A stretch of 64,000 nucleotides of DNA from Symsagittifera roscoffensis (GCF_963678635.1 NC_087068.1:55150467-55214466), one strand, 5' to 3'. Positions 21,240 to 32,702 are shown, numbered from the stretch's first letter. Notes: generated from the sequence alone by a model not told the origin. A program made the numbers and translations.

Positions 21240-22350
21240 ATTTGTATTTTCACACGTCTGGATTCCTTGGACAATTCTTTTGCGTGTTGTAGATACTTTT
21301 GTCAGTGGATTCCACGATCAAATGATCCCTACACAAAAGGCCGTCAAGATAATTTTGTCAGTGGATTCCTGAGACAACTATGTTCTCGCCGTTGTTGAGG
21401 GTTCCATTAAATGTCGCTGGATTCCCAAATTTGTCAGTGGGTTCCGCCGTGACTTTATTCCTTTGTCTCACTGGATTCCACTGTTTGTCAGTGCATTCCG
21501 CAGCCAATTCGTCTTTCTGTCACTGAATTCCACAAGCACATTTTTGAATCATGAAATTTGTATTTAAACGAATTTTTCATCACCTGAATTTAGAATAAAG
21601 AAGACAAAATATATCAGCAAATGCGACAAGTAAATCATCTCCTTTTTCCTTCAAAAAAACCTAACTTTCCCTTTTTATCTTCTTCTTCTTCGTTAATGAG
21701 AGAAGTCCGTTCATGGTTACCTCCCCAGCATTTAAAACAATTGTCTTCATTGATGAGGGTGGCCTAATTGCAGCAGTTAACACAATTGTTTTTGTAAAAA
21801 TGTTCGTGATTTTTTTGGTCATCTAATTTTTCATAATTGTTTTTTGACAGGATAATTTTGGCTGCTCGATTAATTGAATGAGTGAGACAAGTCCCTTCAT
21901 GTTGCAATCCTCCTCAGCCTTTAGGACAATTGTCTTGATTGCTGAAGAAAAAAGCGCTGCCACCCCCTCTCCTCGCAGCATTTAAAACAATTGTCGTAAA
22001 TGCTGAGAGGAAGGGGTAAACTGAGGTAGAAAAAGTTGTCATTTAAATGTAATTGAAAAGGAAAAAGGATTTGCGGAAAAATTGAGAGGTTTTTAAATGT
22101 CTCTTTTGCTGACGCATATTTTTTTCACGTGAACTAAAAAAAGCCGATCACTGGAGGGACGTTCACACCAATCAAAAAACAGTGATGAAAAAATGGGTCC
22201 ACACGGAAACAGTAAAAAAATTGCGCTTGTGGAATCTAGTGACAAAAAGAAAAATTGACTGATAAAGCTACTGATAAATCACAAAATCCAGTGACAAAAA
22301 GAACAAATTGATTGCGGAATACACCGATAAACAGTGGAATCTAGTGACTT
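21240..22350. repeat. Inverted-repeat element with subterminal GTCAGTGGATTCC iterations
   Basis: The left part (21240-21545) repeats TTTGTCAGTGGATTCCAC-type words. The right part (22205-22350) carries the reverse complement, GTGGAATCTAGTGACAAAAAG. The stretch CTGTCACTGAATTCCACAAGC (from 21517) pairs with GCTTGTGGAATCTAGTGAC (from 22222). The centre has three copies of an AGCATTTAAAACAATTGTC word (21728, about 21915 and 21978), the last forming a hairpin with TAAATGCTG. This looks like a non-autonomous DNA transposon or foldback element; ends and target duplication not resolved. Related GCGGAATCC words occur at 22370-22455, 24370-24590 and 36860-37120. Confidence 0.6.
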
Positions 22351-22757
22351 TTGCTTCAATTCACTCCAACTGCAAAATTAAATTTGTCTGCGGAATCCAA
22401 AACAAAGCATGTCTTAGCTTTTTCTGCAAAATCTGCATTGAGACTGGAATCCAAACTTTTGGTAATTTTTAAATCTAGCAACTATTGTTTAAACATTTTT
22501 CTTTCGAATCCATCAGTACCCGAGATTGGCATCGTTTTGTACTCTACCCTAGAGTCATCTAAATAAAAACCAACCCGGCTGAAGCTTTCAAATGTGTCAA
22601 GCTCAGACAAAAGCATCTCAGGAAAGTAAACTGCGGGCATTCTCCTTTTGGTCGTTGTGTAGAGAGCAAACTTTGCGCAACCCACAATTTGCTTTCAATG
22701 TGATTGAATTGCATGATAGTGAGTTCTGCTTCTAGCGCACAACCGTATTGATGTAGG

Positions 22758-23010
22758 CAAAGCTACAATTCGTAACAGGCGACACTACGTAACATGCGAC
22801 AATTCGTAACAGGCGACAATTCGTAGCAAGCGTTAATCGTTACAAGGCATAGGCGAGTAAAACATGCTTGCTTTGCTTCGTTGCGCTTACATCCGAGAGG
22901 AAAACGGCACATGAATCAGTGTTACCCGTTTAAATTACCGTTACGAATTGCCACTTGTTACGAATTGTTGCTTGTTACAAATTGTCGCATGTTATGAATT
23001 GTCGCCTCAC
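22758..23010. repeat. Inverted pair of short tandem arrays (CGACAATTCGTAACA)
   Basis: Left arm 22758-22832 has four copies of a CGACAATTCGTAACAGG-like unit of about 17-18 bp. Right arm 22938-23010 carries the same unit reverse-complemented (TTACGAATTG / GTTACAAATTGTCGC). The two arms can fold into a long imperfect stem around about 105 bases. Confidence 0.75.
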
Positions 23011-23361
23011 GAGTGCTGTCATTTTGCAATCTCTAAGTTTTGTCAAAACCAAGGTATTAGTTCAGCCCAAAGTTGTGCTCAAGGTTGGGGCCTCTTTTTT
23101 CGCTATCGAGGAAACCCCATTATTGATATAACAGTCTAACCCAATTATAATTATTGCCTGCTCTCATTGGCTAGCCAATTTTTTTTTGAAGCACAGTTCC
23201 CAAAAAACACATGACTAGGATAGAAACAAGATATCAGGGCAGAAAATACCCTTTGTTTGGTCTCAAATAGTTTATGTAAAAAAGTATTGGAAAATTATAA
23301 ATTTTGAACAAAATCGAATACCAAGTGTGAATATATTGGTCGTACGAATTGAAACCGGTGG

Positions 23362-23369
23362 TATATAAG
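23362..23369 (+). promoter_or_regulatory. TATA box of a candidate core promoter
   Basis: TATATAAG lies about 45 bases before AAAAAAT|GTAAGT, a consensus donor that splits a potential start codon after AT. The spacing to a likely start site near 23392-23400 (TATCAATCAG) fits a metazoan TATA promoter followed by a very short first exon. Confidence 0.5.
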
Positions 23370-23391
23370 CCAGTCGAACTCCACACCAGTC

Positions 23392-24860
23392 GAAGTATCA
23401 ATCAGCCAAAAAATGTAAGTATTAAAAAATAGTTAAGTAACAATTTGCAACAGTTACTAAAACTATGCAAAACTTATTGTGATGATGTTACTTTTCGCCT
23501 GGTTTTTATACTCCAGTTTTGCCGAGCAGTATATTTCGTCACGCATAAAAAAAATTCCCCCTACGCCTACGCTTTCAGTTTTATGGTTAAAAACTTCAAA
23601 GAGTGCATAAATTAGCCCACTGCATGGCCATATTGGCTGTTTTCAAGCACCCAGAACTTTGCAAAAAAATTGGAGGTGAAATACTTTAATATTTTGATTC
23701 AACCAGTGAATATTTTCAGTGGGCATGAATTTTTTTTTGAAATTTTTTTTTCCAGCGCAGAAAGTTGACTGAAAAAAAAACCACACCGAACATAATTATT
23801 CCGTTATATTTGAAAATCAAAAAGTATTGACAACATAATGTGATGGAAACATTCTTTTTTGTTGTGGTTTTTCGTTCTCTTTACAGTTTTAAACTCTTCG
23901 AAATATAATTATCGTCGAAATTTCATATTCAATCCGAGGTTACAAAGACTGCTCGCATCAGGGCAAAGCTAAATGCTTCGGCTGCCCTTTAATTGGACTG
24001 CGATAATTTTTGCTTAAAGTTTAAGGATAAAAGTTTAAGTTTTGCAGTTTCAGTCGTGAATGGAAGTACCGAAAAACCAATTAGTTAGTTTTTGGTAAAC
24101 AAAACATTGGCAAAACTATGAAATTTAGGCTGATAATATAAAAAAAGTGTTGCAGTTTTTGTCGTGTATAGAGTTACTAATTTCAATCGACTGCCTCAGT
24201 TCAAATTGGAACAATTTTGTAATGCGGAACAAAAAAAGAAGCAGTTTTAGGCACATTCAGGCAGTTACTGCAGTGATGAGCAAATTCGGCTGGGTACATA
24301 TTGATCATGTGGTCGATCCCCCGAGGGTGCCATTACGAGTCCAAACTGTGCATTCTGTGCATTGTAAGCGGAATCCGCATCAGCCCATAATCAGATTTGT
24401 TGCGGAATCCGCACCTTTGCTTTTTTCTTGAATCTTGTCTGCTGTTTTGGATTCCACAAACAAATACCTAAAACATTGTACCGCTCAGAATCGCTCCAAA
24501 TATAGGCGATTTTGCTGAATCCGCAACTGTATTTGGGGAATCCAGAACAGTTTGTGGAATCCACAAGCAAATGCGGAACCCAAAATTGTAAGCTGAATCG
24601 CAATATGTTTGTCTGTGGTAACGTTTTATTTTATATCTTTTTTTACTAGGTGGTCACCAGCAAGTTCAATCTCAATTACTACGTTCATCAGCTACCAGTT
24701 GGAACACCTGTCAATTTCATGTCCTGTCACCAAATGCGATCACAATTCTTGCCATCAATCTCAATTCCTGTAAAGTAAACCAATTGAACAAACTATGATG
24801 GGAACTCGCATCTAAATTCATCAATTCAAGTCAATCAATTAATTCAACTAAAATAAAAAA
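23392..24860 (+). CDS. Candidate tiny two-exon gene with split start codon
   Basis: Exon 1 would end at 23414 in ..AAAAAAT|GTAAGT and exon 2 would start at 24650 after TTTTTACTAG. Joining gives ATG from AT+G and a 41-residue peptide starting MWSPASSISITTF with three Cys, ending at 24773. The other frame of exon 2 (VVTSKFNLNYYVHQLPVG...VK, stop 24776-24778) has more protein-like composition and would be used if a further exon intervenes. An AATAAA at about 24852-24857 follows. Split-ATG first exons are common in small secreted or cuticular protein genes. Function unknown; splice model inferred from consensus only. The 1.2-kb intron contains a copy of the foldback repeat family (about 23620-24000). 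Confidence 0.35.
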
Positions 24861-25099
24861 GTTCATTTTTCTTTTTTGAGTATATCAAATTGCAAAGCAA
24901 CGAACATCGGGAAAACATTTTTTGTTTTTGAAATTAACTATTATTTCAGCTGCAGTTGTTCAAATTTTGTTAATTTTTATTTAAAACGGATTTAATCAAA
25001 TTAGTTTCTTTTAATAGATAATTTACTCCCTATGGGCAAACTACACCAAAATATTAGCTTACTATCTATGAGCAACTTTAACTGGCCAACTTAATTTTA
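24861..25099. other. Intergenic spacer
   Basis: AT-rich, with no frame or repeat that I can support. Confidence 0.4.
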
Positions 25100-25760
25100 G
25101 GACTATAACACAAACTTCATACAGTAAAAGGAATACGGCAAGCAAGTTACGGTTAATTTGAAGAGCTCAAGTAATAACGAACAGTCATAACAACAAACAG
25201 TAAACAGTTCAAGTTGTTCTTTCCAAGTCAAAAAAAAACCTCGGCAGGTTAGGTCATACTGTCTAAATATTTCTTGGTAGTTATCCTCGACAGCATATCT
25301 ACCACGGCATGCATTAAGATGGCATCGAATTGTGCTAATGAGAAAATCTCTGTGTTCAGTGAGCTTGAGAGATTTTATCAGAGTGTCCAGCTCACGTTCG
25401 TTTTTTTTGCTGACAAAAAAAAATCCGATATTTCCTCAAGGACGTACTCCTAGATTGATGGCATCCAAAAATTCCTGAGATAATAACTCCCAAAAACTTA
25501 GCAGCACACTGTATGGATGATACACCAATGGTCTTCTGGTTACTGGTGTAGCTGGAATAAACGTTTGCACTGTTTTTTTCTTCATCAAGCCAACGCATCT
25601 TTTTATCGCCAAAAACGTCGCAAAAATTCGGCTAATTGGGGGCGTGATATCAATCAGACCGCTGTCAATTTCGTTCCTAAACCAAGCACAAGAGAATCAA
25701 TCATCTTTGTTTTCAGAAAAACACCGAAATTCGAACAAACAATACCAAAAAGTATTCTTC
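25100..25760 (-). pseudogene. Unidentified protein-coding remnant, minus strand, with frameshift
   Basis: On the minus strand an open stretch (about 25700 to 25446) reads FRNEIDSGLIDITPPISRIF and, further on, TPVTRRPLVYHPYSV and SQEFLDAINLGVRP before a stop. After a one-base shift it continues as LEEISDFFFVSKKNERELD, then KSLKLTEHRDFLISTIR and NACRGRYAVEDNYQEIF, staying open to about 25100. The amino-acid composition is protein-like for about 200 residues with only one frame break. I do not recognise the family. It could be a decayed transposon or viral gene, or exons of a host gene (an acceptor-like TCTAG precedes the second part). Confidence 0.4.
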
Positions 25761-26179
25761 AGCAAGTTCCGCGATAACAGAAGTTGTTCTCTTGGTGACG
25801 TCCGCAATTTCCACGAAACTCAATCCAGCAAGCGCTCATTTCTCCGTGCAATCGATTTTCAAATAATCAAAACAGAACTTTTCTTCGGCGCGCAAGATAG
25901 TCGATCCTAGCTATAATCACAATCATTAATAATACGGTGTAAAATAAGAACACGATAAATTACCAAAAATCTGGAATACCGATAATAACAGATAAAAGTA
26001 GCATCAGCTGCATGTAAAAATGCAGTTTAATTTTCCAGGACATCAGATGATATCGATGATTATATGCAGATTATCAGGATATTTGGTGATTAATTAGTGG
26101 ATTAATTACCATTTGATTACTTTTCAGATAATTTTACCCGTTGATGCATGAAGCAAACTTTAAGGAGATTTCATTTTTT

Positions 26180-26870
26180 GGCGACTCATAATAATCAAGG
26201 CAACTCTTCCTGCGGTCTTTCCTCCTTATTTTTTTTTTGCCTTGGGCTCTGAGGGTTTTTGTTTGGGTCTAGGTTTCTCAGCATCCTTAGTCATTAATTT
26301 TATGAAATCTTCTGGCAGTGACTCTCAGACTCGTTTCCTTGATTCGCCTTGTGACTCAAATCGGGTTACTTAACGCATAAACTTCTACCGCCTGATGGTC
26401 TATTCCCCGCAGTATCCTGAGATTTGCCGAACAAACGAACTGTACACTGGGACACGAAAGGGTCGTTGAAGTTGACAGTCATTTTTTTGACACTCTCAGC
26501 ACGTTTGTAAAAGACCATCAAAATCCTATGCAGCCGTCTGGGGTTGAACAGTAGCTTCTCCTTTCTCGAATTCCGCCTTCTGCTGATGACACAAGCATCA
26601 TTGTTTTCGTGGTTTTTTCTTATAAGCCATGCTGCTGCATTTTTTTATGTCTTCTGGGACGCTAAAGTTGGCCCTTCCCCGCCAATCAGACCATTTATTC
26701 TTTTTACACCAATCGCTGATAAGTGATAAAATTACAGCAGTTTCCCAGTTGGGAGTGACGGCATCGACGACTTGAACATTTTTTCTTACCAAAAAGTTAT
26801 ACTTAGCATGATAACCTGGATGAAAAACTCTAATCTGACTGAACTGAGGAGCGATTGAATTGTTAAAATG
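26180..26870 (-). pseudogene. Second unidentified minus-strand coding remnant, probably the same gene as 25.1-25.8 kb
   Basis: The minus strand reads SQIRVFHPGYHAKYNFLVRK, then VDAVTPNWETAVILSLISDW and RANFSVPEDIKK (about 26860-26598). A further frame reads VKKMTVNFNDPFVSQCTVRL and FGKSQDTAGNRPSGG (26520-26360), and later LPEDFIKLMTKDAEKPRPKQ followed by a Lys/Pro-rich tail (about 26310-26230). Several frame breaks separate the pieces, so this is a pseudogene or a set of exons. Family unknown. Confidence 0.35.
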
Positions 26871-27284
26871 AATTGAGTCGTGGTTAAAGAGTTGACTAAT
26901 GACAACTTCCCTGATGCAAGGCTAATGCGTTATTGATAATGACGGCTTCACTGATAAGAATTGCACTTTCAATTATAAGAGTCGTCACTATAAGAATTGC
27001 ACTGATAAGAGTCGTCACTATCAATTAGCCGTCTTTTCTTTAGGCAGTCTTTATGGCATAGATGCTACAGTCGTCTGGTGTGCTAAAAAGACTGGAAGAT
27101 GTCGAAGCTTTTCATTGGTCGATTCTTGGTTCAACTCTTATTATGATCCTGGTCATTCGATTAAGTTGGTGCTGATAAGTGATGGGAGCTTGGCCACTCA
27201 ATTTAAATCGATTCATCCTCATCTTGTGCTCAGTATTAGTTGCATCTCTCAATTTTCATCCTAATCTAATAAAAACTTACAGAA

Positions 27285-27758
27285 TCAAGTGAAATGTGGA
27301 ATGCTGAAGCTCATGTTCAGTGCCTTCCAGTTCTCCATCACACTTTGCAGTCGTTCTATTATCCCTGTGCCTCCTTCAACACTCGCAGCACCAGAGAACA
27401 TCCTTTGCTCCTCCGACACCGGTAACCCCTTTGCGAGCAACCCCGCGATCTTTCGCCTCCCGAATTCCGCCGACATATGGGCAACCACATACCCTTCTGC
27501 GACATGTCCATTCAGGCCCCTCGAATGTACATCAGCGCCAGCTTCAACAGTGTCAGTCATATCCAGCCTTCCTAATTTTTTTGTCGGCATCACCGCATCT
27601 GGACGCTTTGTAAAAAATGTGCGAATAAAAAAAAACCGCCCCGAGCATTTATATTCCTCACTGTCTTCGAAAGTCGGATTAAAAACGCTTACCTTGCAAA
27701 TAAAAAAAAGATACGTTGCTTCGTTAAAATATAAGGGTTTTAAAACCGCCGTTTTCAA
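27285..27758 (-). CDS. Open frame in a GC-rich island, unidentified
   Basis: 157 codons on the minus strand. The centre (TDTVEAGADVHSRGLNGHVA and EFGRRKIAGLLAKGLPVSEE) is rich in Ala, Gly, Val and Glu and much more GC-rich than the flanks. The plus strand is also open here (27289-27768), as GC-rich sequence tends to allow. No family recognised. The GC shift may mark a processed pseudogene or acquired fragment. The 5' 150 bases of the frame overlap a foldback-family repeat edge (CGCCCCGAGCATTTATATTCC, 27635-27655), so the true coding part, if any, is about 27290-27600. Confidence 0.3.
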   Translation of the reverse strand: MKTAVLKPLYFNEATYLFFICKVSVFNPTFEDSEEYKCSGRFFFIRTFFTKRPDAVMPTKKLGRLDMTDTVEAGADVHSRGLNGHVAEGYVVAHMSAEFGRRKIAGLLAKGLPVSEEQRMFSGAASVEGGTGIIERLQSVMENWKALNMSFSIPHFT

Positions 27759-27768
27759 CTTAGGGTAA

Positions 27769-28520
27769 ATATTACGCGTGAAAGCAATGCAACTGGTCTC
27801 ATTTCATAGTCCAGAGTATCGAATCACAAGTTGAGCTCTACCTAATCTTACGTTCCATTTTTTTATTATTTTTTTTTCAGATTTCAATTTTGTGAAATTG
27901 GATTTCGACTCAAGTGATATTCTTTGTTAGTGTTTTATTGATTCAAACGAAAAAAAATAGCTGCAAAAAATAATGATATTCTTTGTTAGACTCAAGTAAT
28001 ATTTTATGTTAGAGGGTTTTATTAAGTAAACCGAAAAAAATTGGTTGCGAAACAAATTATTTGGAAGTTTTTCACACCAAATCAGGTAACAAAGCTAAAA
28101 AAAAAACTTTTAGAACCTTTTTACGTTCCAGAATTTTATGGGTATTGGAAAATATTCATAGAAGGGGTAAAAATAGGAGAAATAGAACGAGAAAAAAAAC
28201 TGAACGAAACATACGTTTTTTAAGAATTACTTATTAACCAGATGACAAATTCTCTTTTCATTCGCTGCTCGCCTCAAAACTATTCCAAATGATTCTTCTG
28301 AAAAATAAAAATGACCAAACAATCAAAACTCATCCTATTGAAGTTAACGTTCGACTTGTAATAATGTACAGCAGAGCGCTCTTTAGTCGGATCTTGTCAA
28401 TCTCAATTATAGTCTTCAAATCTAAGATCTACTAGGCGTATGAACCCCTCCCAGCCGGTAAAGAGCCAGGCCACTAGAACGTAGTCTTATTTGAACTCAT
28501 CTCACTAATTTTGCTAAAAT
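27769..28520. other. Intergenic, no gene recognised
   Basis: AT-rich with a diverged direct repeat of CAAGTGATATTCTTTGTTAG...TTTTATT...CGAAAAAAA near 27913 and 27983. Confidence 0.4.
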
Positions 28521-28530
28521 TTACATTGAA

Positions 28531-29655
28531 ACCTTTGTTGATTCCATATTACTCGAATTTTTTCTTTCAATTTTTTTCAACTGGAGACTCTAGGACGATC
28601 CGAATTAGTTCACATTCGCATCGCCGTGGGTTTAGCAGTGATGGAATTTGAATCAGACTAGGAGAAGACATTTTAAACCAATTGCAGTATTGCAAAAAAT
28701 GTTTGCTCAAAAATGATGATATTCTGTTCAATTTAGTTTTTTCCACGTAAAAGCCTAACAACAATTTAAGATATTACCAAAATTTAAAAAAATAAAACGT
28801 GCCCTGATCGATCAAAGAACGTTCACTTGCAAGAAAGTGATGGAATTTGAATCAGACTAGGAGAAGACATTTTAAGCCAATTGCAGTATTGCAAAAAATG
28901 TTAGCTCAAAAATGATGATATTCTGTTCAATTTAGTTTTTTCCACGTAAAAACCTAACAACAATTTAAGATATTACTAAATTTAAAAAGATAAAACGTGC
29001 CCTGATCGATCAAGGAACGTTCACTTGCAAGAAATTGCAAGGTTTTTGCATGTATGCGTTATCTGTTTGTTGTTATAGGTTTTTGCATGTATGCGTTAAC
29101 CGGTTTGTTGATTCCATATTACTCGAATTTTTTCTTTCAATTTTTTTTTCAACTGGAGACTCTAGGACGATCCGAAGCAGTTCACATTCGCGTCGCCGTG
29201 GGTTTAGCAGTGATGGAATTTGAATCAGACTAGGAGAAGACATTTTAAACCAATTGCAGTATTGCAAAAAATGTTAGCTCAAAAATGATGATATTCTGTT
29301 CAATTTAGTTTTTTCCACGTAAAAACCTAACAACAATTTAAGATATTACCAAAATTAAAAAAAATAAAACGTGCCCTGATCGATCAAAGAACGTTCACTT
29401 GCAAGAAAGTGATGGAATTTAAATCAGACTAGGAGAAGACATTTTAAGCCAATTGCAGTATTGCAAAAAATGTTAGCTCAAAAATGATGATATTCTGTTC
29501 AATTTAGTTTTTTCCACGTAAAAACCTAACAACAATTTAAGATATTACTAAATTTTAAAAAATTAAAACATGCCCTGATCGATCAAGGAACGTTCACTTG
29601 CAAGAAATTGCAAGGTTTTTGCATGTATGCGTTATCTGGTTGTTGTTATAGCTTA
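28531..29655 (+). repeat. Nested tandem duplication: two 570-bp units, each holding two ~199-bp subunits
   Basis: TTGATTCCATATTACTCG occurs at 28538 and 29108 (period 570). Within each unit ATGGAATTTGAATCAGAC-type starts occur at 28641/28840 and 29213/29412 (period 199). Copies differ at few positions, so the duplication is fairly recent. No coding function is evident. Confidence 0.9.
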
Positions 29656-31710
29656 TGCATTTTTAATTAAGATTTCCGAAAACATATATTTTTTTGGAAT
29701 AATTCTCTATTTTTGCAAATCTAATTTCTAGGTTGAAATTTACTTTTTCGTTATTTATGTCAGAATTTTTATCGAGAGAGTTAATTAGTTTGAATTGTTA
29801 TTACACTGTGTTCACGTAAAATCGACGAATAATTATGTTCTTATATTATGTGGTTGCAATTTTCTCTGTTTCTCTTTTCTTTGGCTGATTTTTTCCAAGT
29901 ATTTAAAGGTTACCATTACACTTCCTTAACAAACGCTATAGGTTGTCTGTGCTTGTACAGCTGTTTTTTCTTACCAAAATCGAATTTTTAAAAAATCTTG
30001 CTTTACAAAAGTTAATTTTATAGGAGGTTATCTTGCAAGAATCTTGCAAGATCTTTTGAAGAAAAGTATCGTCTTTAAAAGATAACCTCCCTTGATCAAC
30101 CAGGGTAGCTATAAGAACAGCGATGGACTTAGTTTGTGGAAAAAACGAAAATAATCATTAAAGAAAAATGTTCCATTTAAAAAGACTATATAAAATCTTA
30201 GGTTTTTTTGAAATTTCATCAAAAAATTGCTTGTCGTAAATGATAACCAAATTGAAGCCCGTTTTAGTTAAGAAAAAGAATTGGGTTTGCGGAAGATTTT
30301 GGCTGCTGGTATAACTTTTCTGGTGTTTTTCATGAAACGACAGCTGACATCTGGAAAGAAAAAAAGACTTCAAAAGAAGTGAAGATTTGACCACAGTTTG
30401 ATTTTAAAACATCAGTAGTCTTGATAAAGTTCAAAAAAAAGAAGTTCCGACTCTGTATTTGAGAAGTGAAAAACGAGTTTTTGCTTACATATCTTTAATT
30501 CACTTTAATTACAGAGCTCCAGAGACTCTTTTTGGATGTTTTTTTTTCTCAGATAAACCTTGATAAACAATACACCTCACATCAATTTAGCTCATTATAA
30601 CAAAAAATTTCTCATCATTACAACAAAAAAAGCTCATTATAACAAAAAGTACATTTCCTTTTTAAAATTTTAGTAAGAAAAACCATCATAAAATCTTGCT
30701 TTTGAGGCTTATTTTTTCGGTATTTCAAAAAACCCGATTATAAATCTTAAAAAGTCAAACTGTTGACACTTTAAAAGATTTTCGGACAAAAACTTTATTT
30801 TCTTACAGATTCTCGGAGTTTTTCACAGATTCCAATCTGATTTTTAAGAGCAAAACTTTTTAAACCTTTTTCAAGTCATAATAATTCAATCTGTAGACAT
30901 CTAATCAGATTTTTGAGCTGTTTTTAACATCTACATCATGATCAATTTTTCTTGAAAAGATTACGCTTGATAATCAATGAAAATCAATTGCAACCTTAGT
31001 TTTGCCAATGAAACTTCCTTGATTCTAAATGGCAAGTGAAAGCTTCTTTGCCATTGATGCACGCTGAGTGAACAAACTAAACGTGTTGTATTTTTCTTGA
31101 AACAGTTTTTGCGAGAAAATGTTTTTTTTTTCATAGAATGCCCTCTGAAAATTGAGTTATTGGACAGAATTAAGCGTAAGTTATTGCATTTTTTTCTCTA
31201 AAATAACGTTTTTTGTGCGTATTTGGGAGATTCTTTACCACAATTTTTATCAAGTTTTTACATAGACCAAAAGCAAATGATCAAGGCTACGCTCTTTGAA
31301 AGCATCGAGATTTGATTACGAGGGTTTACCAATGTAATGCAGGCCTGAAAATGCCAGGTTTTCTCATCTGAACTAAGTTTTGCATCCGAGTTAAATCTTT
31401 CTTAAGTAAACGGAGTCAAAAAAATGAAAAACTTAGTGCAGATGAAGAAGTCTGGCATTTGAAGACCCGAATTACTGGGTATAAGCGATTAGAACCAATC
31501 ATCGATACTTAAATAGAGCCTAGCTTTGATCTTTTGCGCTTGGTCTATGAAAAAGTTTGCTGTAAATCTAAGTGAATGTTGTCCGGAATGGACATTAGAA
31601 AAAGGCTTTTTGTAGTAGTTAGAACGAAGGAAAAAAGAGGCCGACCTGAGAGCACGAAGTGCCCGAGTGCGGCTTCTTTGGCATAATCCATCTTCAACTA
31701 TGTTCTAACT
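29656..31710. other. Intergenic region before gene 2, with one hairpin element
   Basis: No gene supported. Contains the hairpin at 30023-30090, AT-rich sequence with CTCATTATAACAAAAA iterations (30589-30650), and a block at about 31630-31690 of somewhat higher GC. Confidence 0.4.
30023..30090. repeat. Short palindromic MITE-like element
   Basis: Perfect 12-base terminal inverted repeats GGAGGTTATCTT / AAGATAACCTCC enclose about 44 bases with internal TCTTGCAAGA. A longer relative lies at 62434-62570 (GGAGGGTTATCTTGCAAG ... GATAAACTCC), and both are followed by a CTTGAT...AGGGT flank. Confidence 0.7.
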
Positions 31711-32702
31711 GTTGAATAGTTTGTTTTTGCTCCTTCTGAGGGGAGGATTCCGGAAAACTGTGAAAGAGCCCGGAAAATTAGGAAAGAGCCCGGAAAAGTG
31801 CCCGAAGCTATGCAAATGATTTTTTTTTCTTTCATGCATTCGAATATTTCTTTTTTCATTCATGTCTTGTCGTGAAATAACATGTATGAAAGAGAAAAAA
31901 CATACTCTTCAGAGAGTGAAAACATAATTTGCGCATAATTTTGCCCACTAGTGTGAATATTCTTTCAATAAATCAGTAATGAGTAGAACTGAGTTTAATT
32001 TCTTACAATTGATTGTTTATTATTGCATTACTATCAAATTAGTAGATTCCATTTCAGGTAAAGCCTGGTTACTAATGTTCAAGTTTGCCAAATTTTTATA
32101 TTTTTTCGTGATTGCACTTTGGTTTTCAGGTGGGAAAGATGCGACAAGTTCCTTCAACTACCTCTTTTTCGTTCGAGTTCTCGTGTAAGTTATAACATTT
32201 TATATTTTTCCATCCTGTTGAAATGAATGATTTTGCTCGTTTTGAGGGAAAGATGCCGGAAAATTGTAAAAGAGCCCGGAAAAGTGCGCGAAACTATGAA
32301 AATAATTTCTTTTCTCATTCATGCGTTCTAATATTGCATTTTTCATTCATGCCTTGTCGTGAAAGAACATGTGTGAAAGAGCAAAAACATACTCTTCAGA
32401 GAGTGAAAACATAATTTGCGCATAATTTTGCCCACTAGTGTGAATATTCTTTCAATAAATCAGTAATGAGTAGAACTGAGTTTAATTTCTTACGATTGAT
32501 TGTTTATTATTGCATTACTATCAAATTAGTAGATTCCATTTCAGGTAAAGCCTGGTTACTAATGTTCAAGTTTGCCAAATTTTTATATTTTTTCGTGATT
32601 TCACTTTGGTTTTCAGGTGGGAAAGATGCGACAAGTTCCTTCAACTACCTCTTTTTCGTTCGAGTTCTCGTGTAAGTTATAACATTTTATATTTTTCCAT
32701 CC
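31711..32702 (+). repeat. 487-bp tandem duplication containing exons 1 and 2 of gene 2
   Basis: Copy one about 31711-32215, copy two about 32216-32702, head to tail. Each contains the upstream region, the signal-peptide exon (31979-32057 and 32466-32544), the small intron and the N-terminal exon (32130-32184 and 32617-32671), with matching splice sites. The exon 2 copies are identical; the exon 1 copies differ at one coding base (Gln to Arg). Confidence 0.9.

Noticed and set aside
25740-25880. Helix-turn-helix of a Tc1/mariner transposase (LSFVEIADVTKRTTSVIAEL on the minus strand)
   Set aside because: The motif is suggestive but short, no DDE/DDD catalytic region follows, and neighbouring sequence does not match a Tc1 element.
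27289-27768. Plus-strand frame in the GC-rich island
   Set aside because: The minus-strand frame looks more protein-like; the plus frame runs into a repeat edge and is rich in Pro/Ser/Thr, as shadows of Ala/Gly-rich frames often are.
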